Assembly: GCA_947365245.1 (NCBI GenBank)
Contig: CANAWG010000003.1
Coordinates: 1 to 64,000 of the forward strand
Direction of reading: 5' to 3'
DNA from: an uncultured Oscillibacter sp.
GTDB lineage: Bacteria > Bacillota > Clostridia > Oscillospirales > Oscillospiraceae
Length of the DNA: 64,000 bases
Shown here: one piece after another, positions 1-7,671 of the stretch
Layout of the letters: every line of letters begins with the position of its first letter
Position numbering within the stretch: position 1 is the first letter of the stretch
Notes under the pieces: model-generated
Database searches by the model: none
Told to the model about the DNA's origin: nothing
What the model saw: the letters and a program-made list of their open reading frames with translations, nothing else
Translations under genes and position numbers: made by a program

Positions 1-242
1 GGAATTGAAAAGTTTATAATCCAGTTTGTTATCCGGTCTTACCGGATCACATAGAAGTCGTAGTTCCAAACCGGCTCAGAGCCCAGCGACTGCGCAGCTG
101 TTAGCGGTGAAACCGCTTACAGATGCGGCGTGCCCCTTGCGGGTAAGCGGGTCTGAGACGGAGAGGAGGGGCAAAGGAGCGGAGTGCAGTTTTCGCCGCC
201 AAGGCGGAAACGGAACGAAGCGGATTTCGCCCCGACGACGCA
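1..242 (+). other. rRNA operon spacer upstream of 5S rRNA
   Basis: This stretch precedes the 5S gene and does not look like the 3' end of 23S rRNA, so I read it as the 23S-5S spacer. It holds short hairpins, for example AGCGGT/ACCGCT with a GAA loop at 103-117 and a stem at about 194-212. The 23S gene, if present, lies before the window. I see no protein gene here. Confidence 0.5.
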
Positions 243-357
<115 letters not shown>

Positions 358-360
358 ATC

Positions 361-398
361 AGAGAGACACGCTCAAAAGAGTGTGTCTCTCTTTTTTT
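361..398 (+). terminator. rho-independent terminator of the 5S/rRNA transcript
   Basis: A 14-bp stem, AGAGAGACACGCTC with GAGTGTGTCTCTCT around an AAAA loop, is followed by a run of T. It begins three bases after the 5S gene, as expected for an rRNA operon end. Confidence 0.92.
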
Positions 399-460
399 GC
401 CCTGTGTTTTGGGAAAAAGGGAAACAGTTTTCTTTTTGAAAACGAAATATCGATTCTGTA

Positions 461-498
461 ATTCTCTGCGGCGGCAGCTGTGTCCATCCGCAGAGAAT
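461..498. repeat. short perfect inverted repeat upstream of the DUF1540 gene
   Basis: ATTCTCTGCGG at 461-471 is repeated inverted as CCGCAGAGAAT at 488-498. It lies in the 265-base gap between the rRNA terminator and the DUF1540 gene, in which I see no gene. It could be an operator or part of a leader; there is no T run that would make it a terminator. Confidence 0.45.
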
Positions 499-664
499 TG
501 CGGCTGTGAAAAAATTTCTTCCGGAGAAAGCGATACATAGTTTCACCGCCGCAGCGCACACTAACGCCACTGAATGGCGCGCGCGGCAAGGGGTCAAATA
601 GTTTTGTCCCGCACCGCGGGCGTCGGTTCAGGATTCCAATCAACACAATCGGGAGGAACGAATT

Positions 665-856
665 ATGACCAGAGACTGCACCAACGGCGGCTGCGCCTGC
701 ACCCCCAACCAGAGCATCAAGTGCACCGTCAATAACTGCGCCCATCACTGCCAGGATACCCAGTACTGCGGCCTGAACAGCATCCAGGTGGGCACTCATG
801 AGACCAACCCCACTATGGTGGAGTGCACCGACTGCCAGAGCTTCCAGCTGAAATAA
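665..856 (+). CDS. DUF1540 domain protein, Cys-rich
   Basis: This 63-residue protein carries two Cys-rich halves, each starting with a C-x-x-x-x-C type cluster (residues 5-11 and 20-35) and ending in CTDCQSF. The spacing matches the DUF1540 family of small, probably metal-binding proteins found in sporulating Clostridia. No biochemical role is established for the family. The start has a good ribosome site (GGGAGGAACG) 6 to 10 bases upstream. It stands alone between the rRNA terminator and the TauE genes. No signal peptide or membrane segment is visible. Confidence 0.85.
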   Translation: MTRDCTNGGCACTPNQSIKCTVNNCAHHCQDTQYCGLNSIQVGTHETNPTMVECTDCQSFQLK

Positions 857-885
857 AGAGAGGACTTTGTCTCCCCTTTAGATTT

Positions 886-1026
886 CCCTCACCAGTCTGC
901 GTCAAAGCCGTCAAGGCGGCGGCAAAGTGCCCTTGTGCGTGCAGGGCGGCTGGATCAATGATGGAAAAGTGCTGATCTGCCTCGGCAGATCAACCGGGGA
1001 AACCTCCGCTTTTCCCCTTTCCCTGT
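886..1026. repeat. intergenic repeat, copy 1 (diverged)
   Basis: The stretch from CCCTCACCAGTCTGCG to TTTCCCCTTTCCCTG shares ordered blocks with 20150-20308: CCCTCACC(A/G)GTCTGCG, AGGGCGGCTGG(A/G)TCAA, CGGGGAAACCT and TTTCCCCT. The intervening sequence varies. It contains a GATCTGCC/GGCAGATC hairpin at about 976-993. It appears to be an untranslated interspersed repeat. Confidence 0.6.
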
Positions 1027-1085
1027 AGGCGGGCGGCCTGGGGCCGCCCGCCTGTGCGCGGGGTACATAACAAGGAGGGATCATT

Positions 1086-1442
1086 TTGAAAAAGAACACT
1101 TGGGCCCCGGCCATTGCCGGCGGTGCGGCGGGGGCGGCCAACGGGCTCTTCGGCGGGGGCGGCGGGATGGTGTTTTTGCCCATCCTCTCCCGCTGGGGCG
1201 GCCTGGAGCAGCGAAAGCTCTACGCCACCTGCGTGGGGGTCATCTTTCCCGTGTGCCTGGTGTCGGCGGCGGTGTATTTACTGCGGGGCGGCGTGTCTTT
1301 CATGACCGCTCTGCCGTATCTGGCCGGGGGACTCATCGGGGGCTTTTTGGGCGGGAGGCTGTACGGGAAAGTCTCCACCAGACTTCTCAAGTGGCTCTTT
1401 GCCGCTTTTCTTTTCTACGCGGGGGTGAAGTATCTGCTGTGA
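1086..1442 (+). CDS. TauE/SafE-like membrane protein, N-terminal half
   Basis: This 118-residue protein has about four hydrophobic segments and a Gly-rich opening (GGAAGAANGLFGGGGG), which is the signature of one half of the TauE/SafE (DUF81) anion exporter family. Full-length members have about 250 residues and two such halves. Here the halves are separate genes, and this one ends in a 4-base overlap with the next. It would sit in the cytoplasmic membrane and probably pairs with its partner. The start is TTG, chosen because AAGGAGGGA lies 7 bases upstream. The substrate (sulfite, sulfoacetate or another organic anion) cannot be told. Confidence 0.82.
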   Translation: MKKNTWAPAIAGGAAGAANGLFGGGGGMVFLPILSRWGGLEQRKLYATCVGVIFPVCLVSAAVYLLRGGVSFMTALPYLAGGLIGGFLGGRLYGKVSTRLLKWLFAAFLFYAGVKYLL

Positions 1443-1816
1443 CGGACTGGATTCTCCCGTTCCTCTGCGGCCTGGGGGCCAGCGTCATCTCAGCCTGGGG
1501 CGTGGGAGGCGGGACACTGCTGCTGCTGGTGATGACGCTCTTTCTGGGAGTGGACCAGCGGACCGCCCAGGGGATCAACCTGCTGTTCTTTCTGCCCACC
1601 GCCGCCAGCGCCCTGGTGTGCCACTGGAAGAACGGCTATCTGGACAAGCCCGTTCTGAAAGCCGCCGTTCCTCCGGCTGTGGCGCTGGCCCTGGCGGGGG
1701 CCTGGGCCGCCACCGCCCTGGACGTGGAGCTGCTACGCAAGCCCTTTGGCGTCTATCTGCTGCTCTCCGGCGTCAGCCTGGTGTGGCCGGGGAAGAAAGA
1801 GGACAGCGCCGGATAA
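1439..1816 (+). CDS. TauE/SafE-like membrane protein, C-terminal half
   Basis: This 125-residue protein has the second-half motif of the TauE/SafE family (AWGVGGGTLLLLVMTLFL near residues 18-36) and about four membrane segments. It starts at a GTG inside the stop of the preceding half (GTGA), so the two are translationally coupled. It likely forms the other half of a heteromeric anion exporter. A strong terminator follows. The split could be native, since half-size TauE pairs occur in Clostridia, or an old split of one gene; both halves keep intact motifs, so a decayed gene is unlikely. Confidence 0.82.
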   Translation: MTDWILPFLCGLGASVISAWGVGGGTLLLLVMTLFLGVDQRTAQGINLLFFLPTAASALVCHWKNGYLDKPVLKAAVPPAVALALAGAWAATALDVELLRKPFGVYLLLSGVSLVWPGKKEDSAG

Positions 1817-1827
1817 ACTTTCGATAC

Positions 1828-1860
1828 GGAAAGGCGCGCCCGGTATGGGCGCGCCTTTCC
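1828..1860. terminator. bidirectional terminator between TauE pair and glyA
   Basis: A 14-bp perfect stem, GGAAAGGCGCGCCC with GGGCGCGCCTTTCC around a GGTAT loop, lies between the converging genes. T-rich sequence is short on both sides, but the position and stability fit a shared terminator. Confidence 0.8.
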
Positions 1861-1865
1861 GATCT

Positions 1866-3113
1866 TTACTGATAGATGGGAAACGCCTGACACAGGGCGT
1901 CCACTTCCCGCCGGACCTGGTCCCGGCAGCCCTCAAAGTCCCGGGCCACCATGGCCAGCCACCGGGCGATCTTCACCATCTCCGGCTCCTTGAAGCCCCG
2001 GGAGGTGACGGCGGGAGTGCCCACCCGGATGCCGCTGGTGACAAAGGGCGTCTCCGGGTCGTTGGGGATGGCGTTTTTGTTGGCGGTGATCTGTACCTCG
2101 TCCAGACGGCGCTCAAACTCCTTGCCGGTGATGTGGAAATTCCGCACGTCCACCAGGCACAGGTGGTTGTCCGTGCCGCCGGACACCAGACGGAAGCCCT
2201 GCTTCACCAGCTCCTCCGCCAGAACGGCGGCGTTTTTCACCACCTGCCGGCCGTAGGCCTGGAACTCCGGCTTCAGCGCCTCTCCCAGGCACACCGCCTT
2301 GGCGGCGATGATGTGCTCCAGGGGGCCGCCCTGGGTGCCGGGGAACACGGCGGAGTTGATTTTTTTATAGATGGCCTCGTCGTTGCAGAGAATCATGCCG
2401 CCCCGGGGGCCCCGCAGGGTCTTGTGGGTGGTGGTGGTCACCACGTCGGCGTAGGGCAGGGGGGAGGGGTGGACTCCGGCGGCCACAAGGCCCGCGATGT
2501 GGGCCATGTCCACCATCAGATAGGCGCCCACCTCATCGGCCACGGCCCGGAAGCGGGCGAAGTCGATGGTGCGGGGATAGGCGCTGGCGCCGCAGACAAT
2601 CAGCTTGGGACGGCAGGCCCTGGCGGTCTCCAGCAGGGCGTCGTAGTCGATGGTCTCTGTGTCGTCGCTGACGCCGTAGGGCACGATGTGGAAGTACTTC
2701 CCGGAGATGTTCACCGGACTGCCGTGGCTGAGGTGCCCGCCGTGGGCCAGGTCCATGCCCAGGACCGTGTCCCCGGGCTGGACCAGGGCGAAAAAGGCCG
2801 CCAGGTTGGCGTTGGCCCCGGAGTGGGGCTGGACGTTGGCGTACTTGCAGCCGAAGAGCTGGCAGGCCCGCTGCCGGGCGATCTCCTCGGTGATGTCCAC
2901 GGCATAGCAGCCGCCGTAGTACCGCCTGCCGGGGTAGCCCTCGGCGTACTTGTTGGTCAGGCAGGTGCCCATGGTGAGCATCACGGCCTCGCTGACCAGG
3001 TTCTCCGAGGCGATCAGCTCGATGTTGCGGCACTCCCGGGCGAACTCCTCCCGGATGGACGCGCCCACCTCCGGGTCCAATTGAGAGATCAGGTCCATAG
3101 TCTGCTGGATCAT
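1866..3113 (-). CDS. glyA: serine hydroxymethyltransferase
   Basis: The 415-residue protein converts serine and tetrahydrofolate to glycine and 5,10-methylene-THF, using PLP in the cytoplasm. It aligns end to end with bacterial GlyA: the IELIASEN motif near residue 30, the HSGANAN substrate region, and the PLP-lysine motif [14 protein letters not shown] around residue 220. I chose the ATG at 3113 because AAAGGAGGAAAG lies just upstream; an upstream start would lack one. Its own promoter is visible at 3154-3183. Another folate gene, 5-formyl-THF cyclo-ligase, lies upstream on the same strand. Confidence 0.97.
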   Translation of the reverse strand: MIQQTMDLISQLDPEVGASIREEFARECRNIELIASENLVSEAVMLTMGTCLTNKYAEGYPGRRYYGGCYAVDITEEIARQRACQLFGCKYANVQPHSGANANLAAFFALVQPGDTVLGMDLAHGGHLSHGSPVNISGKYFHIVPYGVSDDTETIDYDALLETARACRPKLIVCGASAYPRTIDFARFRAVADEVGAYLMVDMAHIAGLVAAGVHPSPLPYADVVTTTTHKTLRGPRGGMILCNDEAIYKKINSAVFPGTQGGPLEHIIAAKAVCLGEALKPEFQAYGRQVVKNAAVLAEELVKQGFRLVSGGTDNHLCLVDVRNFHITGKEFERRLDEVQITANKNAIPNDPETPFVTSGIRVGTPAVTSRGFKEPEMVKIARWLAMVARDFEGCRDQVRREVDALCQAFPIYQ

Positions 3114-3153
3114 GGGGCTTTCCTCCTTTATTGACGGCGAAAGTAACACCTCT

Positions 3154-3183
3154 ATTTTAGGCCATAGACCCCCTTTTTAACAA
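3154..3183 (-). promoter_or_regulatory. glyA promoter
   Basis: On the minus strand TTGTTA and TAAAAT are separated by 18 bases, about 45 bases upstream of the glyA start. This fits a sigma-A type promoter. Confidence 0.6.
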
Positions 3184-3247
3184 TGGCCTATTTCCACCGG
3201 AAATTCCCCGGGATTCGCGGGGATATTGGCACTTCCTACAGCATCTC

Positions 3248-3835
3248 CTAGCCCAGGCGGGCGGGGACGCCGTCCTCATACAGCCCCCGCTCCGTCAGCA
3301 CCCAGGGGATGGGGCAGTCGTGGGGCTCCACGGGAATCTCCTCCCGCAGCAGCTTCTCCCGGCACAGCAGAACGGCGCCGCCCCGGTAGCGGGAGAGAAA
3401 CCGGTCGTAGTACCCGCCGCCGCGGCCCAGACGGCGGCCGGCGCGGTCACAGGTGACGCAGGGCAGCACGGCGAAGTCCACCTCGTCCACCTCCAGGGAG
3501 CCGCTGTCCGCCGGGGGTTCCGGGATGCCGAAGGTCCCGGGAGCCAGCTGGCCCAGGCTGGTGATCCGGCGAAGCTCCATTTGACCGGGCGCGGTGCACA
3601 GGGGGACGCAGAGGATCTTGCCGGCGCGCAGGGCGGCCTCCAGAATGGGCCGGGTGTCCACCTCCCGCCCGAATCCCGCGAAGCAGAACACCGTCCCGGC
3701 GGCCCGGTACTCCGGCATGGCCAGGAGGTGGGTGGCGATGGCCCGGCCGGAGGCCTCCAGATACTGGGGGGAGAGCTGACTTTCCAGCTGGCGGATGGTA
3801 CGCCGGAGACGCTGTTTTTCCTCTTGTCTCGTCAT
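3248..3835 (-). CDS. 5-formyltetrahydrofolate cyclo-ligase
   Basis: The 195-residue protein matches the family that converts 5-formyl-THF to 5,10-methenyl-THF with ATP. The diagnostic C-terminal nucleotide and substrate loop GRGGGYYDRFL is present near residue 140, as is the N-terminal basic helix with RRTIRQLESQLS. It starts at an ATG that overlaps the dinB stop by four bases, so it is co-transcribed with dinB. It probably detoxifies 5-formyl-THF, a by-product of serine hydroxymethyltransferase, whose gene follows. Length is normal for the family. Confidence 0.93.
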   Translation of the reverse strand: MTRQEEKQRLRRTIRQLESQLSPQYLEASGRAIATHLLAMPEYRAAGTVFCFAGFGREVDTRPILEAALRAGKILCVPLCTAPGQMELRRITSLGQLAPGTFGIPEPPADSGSLEVDEVDFAVLPCVTCDRAGRRLGRGGGYYDRFLSRYRGGAVLLCREKLLREEIPVEPHDCPIPWVLTERGLYEDGVPARLG

Positions 3836-5049
3836 GGCAGGGGGTCCTCCTCTCGTGTTTCCGGCCGGGACGCGCCGAAGGCGATGGCGTTCGCGCCGAA
3901 CTTGCCCCGGATCCGGTCCATGGCGGCCTCTAATTTTTCCTGGCGCTCCTTTTGGGGCAGGGCCCCCGCGTTGAAGAGATCCACCTGCTCGTAGGCCGCG
4001 TCCTCCGGGGAGAGGTGGATGGCGGTGACAGTCAGAGCCCGGACGGGGGAGGGGGGCTGCCACAGCTCCATGGTCAGCGCCATGGCGGATTCCGTCAGGT
4101 CCCGGATGAGATGGGTGGGGGCGGCGAACTGCCGCTGGCGGGAGCGGTCGTGAAAGGCCGGGTCCCGGATCGTCACCTGGACGCCGCCGGCATAGAGCCC
4201 CAGGCGGCGCAATCGAGAGGCCACGGAGTCCGCCAGCACGGCGACGCCCCGCCGCACCTCGGCCTGGGTGGTGAGATTCCGGGGAAAGGTGGTGCCGTTG
4301 CCCACGGACTTCACCGGTTCTGCATCGGCCCGGGAGCGAACGGACTCTTTGTCCAGGCCGTTGGCGTAGTCGTAGAGCTGGCCCCCCATCTTGCCCATGA
4401 GGGTCTCCAGCATCTCCCGGCGGCAGGCGGCCAGCTGCCCGATGGTGTCCACCCCGTACTGGTGGAGGAGCTTCCGGGCCGCGCCGCCCACGTACAGCAG
4501 GTCCCCCACCGGCAGGGGCCAGACCATGGACCGCCAGTTCTCCCGGGAGATGACGGTGGTGGCGTCCGGCTTTTTGTAGTCGCTGCCCAGCTTGGCGAAG
4601 ACCTTGTTGAAGCTGACCCCCACGGAGAGGGTCAGGCCCAGTTCCTCTCTGATCCGTGCCCGCAGGGCGTCCGCCAGGGCGGCGGCGTCCCCGCCGAAGA
4701 GATGGAGGGTGTGGGTCACGTCCAGCCAGCTCTCGTCGATGCCGAAAGGCTCCACCAGGTCAGTGTACTGGTCGTAGACGGCGTTGACTTTCCGGGAGTA
4801 CTGGCGGTACAGATCGTGGTGGGGCGGCAGCAGCACCAGGCCGGGGCACTTCTTTTTGGCCTGCCAGATGGTCTCCGCCGTCTGGACGCCGCAGCGCTTG
4901 GCGGGCTCGTTTTTCGCCAGGATAATGCCGTGGCGGGAGGAGGGGTCGCCGCAGACCGCCGTGGGAATCTCCCGCAGGTCCGGGCGGCTCAGCAGCTCCA
5001 CCGAGGCGTAGAAGCAGTTCAGGTCGCAGTGCAGAATCACGGGGTCCAT
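3832..5049 (-). CDS. dinB: DNA polymerase IV (Y family)
   Basis: The 405-residue protein is a translesion DNA polymerase. The N-terminal catalytic motif HCDLNCFYASVE lies at residues 6-17 and the second metal-binding motif FGIDESWLD near residue 110, followed by the finger, thumb and little-finger regions of the family. The start at 5049 is supported by GGAGGACC upstream; an earlier in-frame start would put the ribosome site inside the gene. The gene has its own promoter (5080-5107) and overlaps the cyclo-ligase gene, an unrelated function, by four bases. Confidence 0.95.
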   Translation of the reverse strand: MDPVILHCDLNCFYASVELLSRPDLREIPTAVCGDPSSRHGIILAKNEPAKRCGVQTAETIWQAKKKCPGLVLLPPHHDLYRQYSRKVNAVYDQYTDLVEPFGIDESWLDVTHTLHLFGGDAAALADALRARIREELGLTLSVGVSFNKVFAKLGSDYKKPDATTVISRENWRSMVWPLPVGDLLYVGGAARKLLHQYGVDTIGQLAACRREMLETLMGKMGGQLYDYANGLDKESVRSRADAEPVKSVGNGTTFPRNLTTQAEVRRGVAVLADSVASRLRRLGLYAGGVQVTIRDPAFHDRSRQRQFAAPTHLIRDLTESAMALTMELWQPPSPVRALTVTAIHLSPEDAAYEQVDLFNAGALPQKERQEKLEAAMDRIRGKFGANAIAFGASRPETREEDPLP

Positions 5050-5079
5050 GGGCGGTCCTCCTCTCCGGATGTTTTCTCT

Positions 5080-5107
5080 ATAATAGCACATCCGTTCGCG
5101 TTTGAAA
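5080..5107 (-). promoter_or_regulatory. dinB promoter
   Basis: On the minus strand TTTCAA and TATTAT are 16 bases apart, about 30 bases upstream of dinB. It begins at the trailing T run of the ribU terminator. No SOS (LexA) box of the Bacillus type is obvious here. Confidence 0.55.
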
Positions 5108-5111
5108 AGAG

Positions 5112-5152
5112 AAAAAAGGAGCCGGCGGGTGGTTCAGCACGCCGCCGGCTCC
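5112..5152 (-). terminator. ribU terminator
   Basis: The stem GGAGCCGGCGG/CCGCCGGCTCC is followed on the minus strand by a T run. It lies about 30 bases past the ribU stop and separates ribU from dinB. Confidence 0.88.
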
Positions 5153-5180
5153 GCGGAGAAGTTCGGGGATAGAGACGGTC

Positions 5181-5876
5181 TCAGATGATGCCCATCAGCA
5201 CCAGGGCGATGGTGACGAAAGTGCCCAGCACCGCCAGGGAGAAGAGGGCGAAGCCCGCGTTGAAGCGCTTGCTCTCCACGATGGTCTGGGACTCCGGCGC
5301 CAGCTTGGCCCGCCGCAGGGCGGTGACCACGGGTTTGTAGAGCACCAGAATGAGGCCCATGTTCAGCCCGCCCTTGACCAGGTTGAAAGGCAGGAACACG
5401 GTGGGCAGCATGGCGGCGACCTCCTGGCGGGGAATCCCCTGGTAGATGGGGGTGATGAGGTAGTTCCAGAGGAGCATCACCACCACCTGGGCGACGACGC
5501 CCAGGGTCAGTCCGATGACGGCGCCTTTCCGGGTGTGCACCTTCTTGTAGACAAGGGCGGCGGTGCAGCAGAAAGAGACCGTAGCCAGCACGTTCATGAG
5601 GCAGCCGATGGGGCCGGTGTCGCTGACGGTGAACATCTCCACCACGGCCACCACCAGGGAGATGACGGCGGCGGCCAGAGGCCCGAAGAGGAAGCCGCCG
5701 ATGGTGATGACGGTGGCCTGTACGTCCAGCTGGAGGAAGTAAAAGACCTGGGGCAGCATCTTGCTCAGGAGCATCACCACATAGGCCACGGCGGTGAGCA
5801 TCCCCAACGAGGTGACGGTCTGGACTCTCATGCGGGCGCGGGGCTTGGATACGACGGTGACATTGGGCTCGGACAT
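5181..5876 (-). CDS. ribU: riboflavin ECF transporter substrate-binding subunit RibU
   Basis: The 231-residue protein has about six hydrophobic segments and fits the S-component of an energy-coupling factor transporter. Assignment to riboflavin rests mainly on the FMN riboswitch in its leader, plus family motifs near the start (RVQTVTSLGMLTAVAYVVM). It would bind riboflavin in the membrane and work with shared EcfA/A'/T subunits that are not in this window. I chose the ATG at 5876 because AAAGGAGT lies upstream; a longer reading would translate part of the riboswitch. Confidence 0.92.
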   Translation of the reverse strand: MSEPNVTVVSKPRARMRVQTVTSLGMLTAVAYVVMLLSKMLPQVFYFLQLDVQATVITIGGFLFGPLAAAVISLVVAVVEMFTVSDTGPIGCLMNVLATVSFCCTAALVYKKVHTRKGAVIGLTLGVVAQVVVMLLWNYLITPIYQGIPRQEVAAMLPTVFLPFNLVKGGLNMGLILVLYKPVVTALRRAKLAPESQTIVESKRFNAGFALFSLAVLGTFVTIALVLMGII

Positions 5877-5985
5877 AAAAATACACTCCTTTAATCTGTT
5901 TGAAAACACCTGGACGCTTTGACTTCTCTCCAGGTGAACAAACAGCAAAGGAGCGCGCAAACGGCGCGCGGCTTCACCGCACTCA

Positions 5986-6104
5986 TCTTCTTCCATCCCG
6001 ACTATACGGTTGGTCCCGGAGTTTCACCGGGTCAGCGGAGGCCTTACGGCCGCCGGTCGCGGACTGTACCGCCAGTGGGGAATCGCACCCCGCCCTGAAG
6101 ACAA
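5986..6104 (-). promoter_or_regulatory. FMN riboswitch (RFN element)
   Basis: Read on the minus strand, the RFN consensus is present in order: TCTTCAGGGCGGGGTG, ATTCCCCACTGGCGGT, AGTCCGCGACC, GACCCGGTGAAACTCCGG, ACCAACCGTATAGTC and GGATGGAAGAAGA, with the outer stem TCTTC/GAAGA closed. It lies about 110 bases upstream of ribU. A GCGCGC/GCGCGC hairpin at about 5953-5969 with weak T tract may be the expression platform. Confidence 0.96.
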
Positions 6105-6128
6105 AGGATTCAGTTGTTTTCTGAGGGT

Positions 6129-6157
6129 AGTATACGACACTTCTCCCGAGAATGCAA
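6129..6157 (-). promoter_or_regulatory. ribU promoter
   Basis: On the minus strand TTGCAT and TATACT are exactly 17 bases apart, just upstream of the FMN riboswitch. Confidence 0.75.
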
Positions 6158-6250
6158 CCCCCGCCGCAAAAAAATTTCTGCCCGCGGCAGGCGGTGGAGT
6201 ACATTTCTGGAATAATCTGTTAACATTTAGTTAAAATCGCAAAAATCGAC

Positions 6251-6279
6251 TTGTGGAAACGAAAAAAATTTGCTATTAT
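6251..6279 (+). promoter_or_regulatory. promoter of the KamA-family gene
   Basis: TTGTGG and TATTAT are separated by 17 bases, within an A/T-rich patch. Transcription would start near 6286 and give a leader of about 235 bases before the gene. Confidence 0.6.
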
Positions 6280-6285
6280 ATATAA

Positions 6286-6520
6286 AAAGAAATCGGTGAC
6301 ATATTCGGAGGCAGCGTACAGAGAGATTTGGCATAAATATCGTTGGAGAAATCAACACCATTTATGTAAGCGCGTAAGCCGGGCCCGCGGGCCAGTTTAT
6401 GCGTTTTTCTGTTTCCGTATCCATGGCCGCCCGGCAGATGCCCTGGCCATGGACGCGGAATTTTGTTTTTATGGTTGCTGAATGAAAGAGTACAGAGTGT
6501 GAAAGAAAGGCGGTACGTGT
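6286..6520 (+). promoter_or_regulatory. structured leader of the KamA-family gene
   Basis: The leader holds two terminator-like hairpins in a row. The first (about 6369-6403) has a GGCCCGCGGGCC core and ends in TTTTT. The second pairs TCCATGGCC (about 6419) with GGCCATGGA (about 6445) and is followed by GGAATTTTGTTTTT. I do not recognise a known riboswitch class. It may be an attenuator, or the first part may be a separate small RNA. No small gene is evident. Confidence 0.4.
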
Positions 6521-7630
6521 ATGAGCTGGCAGAATGAATTGCAGAACGGAATCAGGACGGCGGAGGAGCTGGCCCCCATCCTGGGCTGGACGGCGGAGGA
6601 AACGGCGCGGCACGCGGAGGTGCTGGAGCGCTTCCCCATGCTGATTACACCCTACTATCTGTCCCTGGTGGACCCCAAGGACCCGGACGACCCTATCGCA
6701 CGGATGTGCGTCCCCTCTCTGGAGGAGCTGGCGGCGGGGGGTTCCTTTGACACCAGCGGAGAGGCGGACAACACCAAGCTGGAGGGGATGCAGCACAAGT
6801 ATTCCCAGACGGTGCTGCTGCTGTCCACCAACCAGTGCGCCATGTACTGCCGTCACTGCTTCCGCAAGCGGCTGGTGGGCCTTTCCGAGGAGGAGCTCAA
6901 CAAGCGGGTGGACGAGGTGACCGCCTACGTCCGGGAGCATGAGGAGATATCCAACGTCCTGGTCTCCGGCGGCGACGCGCTGCTGAACCCCAACCACATC
7001 CTGGAGCGCTACCTGCGGGAATTGAGCGCCGTGGAGCACCTGGACTTCATCCGCTTCGGCTCCCGGACGCCGGTGACGCTGCCGGAGCGGATCTACGGCG
7101 ACGGCGAGCTGCTGGACCTCTTCGCGGAGTACGGAAGGAAAAAGGCGCTGTGCGTGGTGACCCAGTTCAACCACCCCCGGGAGCTGACGGAGGAGGCCCG
7201 GCGGGCCGTCCGGGCGCTGATCGAGCGGGGCGTGCTGGTGCGGAACCAGACGGTGCTGCTGCGGGGCGTCAACGACAGCCCGGAGGTCCTGGGAGATCTG
7301 CTCTCCGGGCTGACCCGGTGGGGCGCGGTGCCCTACTACATCTTCCAGTGCCGCCCGGTCACCGGCGTCCACAGCCGCTTCCAGGTGCCTTTGGAGGAAG
7401 GCATCCGCATCGTGGACGGGGCCAAATGCCGGCAGAACGGCTTCGGCAAGGCGGTGCGCTACGCCATGAGCCACCCCCTGGGCAAGATCGAGATCGTTTG
7501 CCGCCTGCCGGGGGGCCAGACGCTGTTCAAGTTCCACCAGAGCAAGTACCGGGAGAACGATGCCCGGGTGTTTACGGCGGACCTGTCCCCCGAGGACACC
7601 TGGCTGGACGACGATTTGAGAGGGATGTGA
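6521..7630 (+). CDS. KamA-family radical SAM protein (aminomutase-like)
   Basis: The 369-residue protein has the radical SAM cluster motif CAMYCRHCF near residues 107-115 and the layout of the lysine 2,3-aminomutase (KamA) family. It is shorter than the roughly 416-residue lysine enzyme. In characterised lysine 2,3-aminomutases PLP is bound by the lysine of a PGGGGK motif; here the matching stretch reads PGGQTLFKF near residue 330, so the PLP lysine is shifted or absent. It could be an aminomutase of other specificity or a different radical enzyme. It stands alone with its own promoter, long leader and terminator. GAAAGGCGG lies upstream of the ATG. Confidence 0.85.
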   Translation: MSWQNELQNGIRTAEELAPILGWTAEETARHAEVLERFPMLITPYYLSLVDPKDPDDPIARMCVPSLEELAAGGSFDTSGEADNTKLEGMQHKYSQTVLLLSTNQCAMYCRHCFRKRLVGLSEEELNKRVDEVTAYVREHEEISNVLVSGGDALLNPNHILERYLRELSAVEHLDFIRFGSRTPVTLPERIYGDGELLDLFAEYGRKKALCVVTQFNHPRELTEEARRAVRALIERGVLVRNQTVLLRGVNDSPEVLGDLLSGLTRWGAVPYYIFQCRPVTGVHSRFQVPLEEGIRIVDGAKCRQNGFGKAVRYAMSHPLGKIEIVCRLPGGQTLFKFHQSKYRENDARVFTADLSPEDTWLDDDLRGM

Positions 7631-7637
7631 CAAGAGA

Positions 7638-7671
7638 ACGCGCACGGGGCCGGAGCCCCGTGCGTGTCTTT
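7638..7671. terminator. terminator after the KamA-family gene
   Basis: A 13-bp stem, ACGCGCACGGGGC with GCCCCGTGCGTGT around CGGA, is followed by CTTTTA. It lies 8 bases after the stop and may also serve spmB from the other side. Confidence 0.82.

Noticed and set aside
1-110. Possible 3' end of 23S rRNA
   Set aside because: The conserved 23S 3' end is not visible before the 5S gene, so I call it spacer only.
1746-3134. A 462-codon reading frame on the plus strand, antisense to glyA
   Set aside because: It has low-complexity Gly/His/Val-rich content typical of the opposite strand of high-GC genes, no ribosome site and no family motif; glyA on the other strand is certain.
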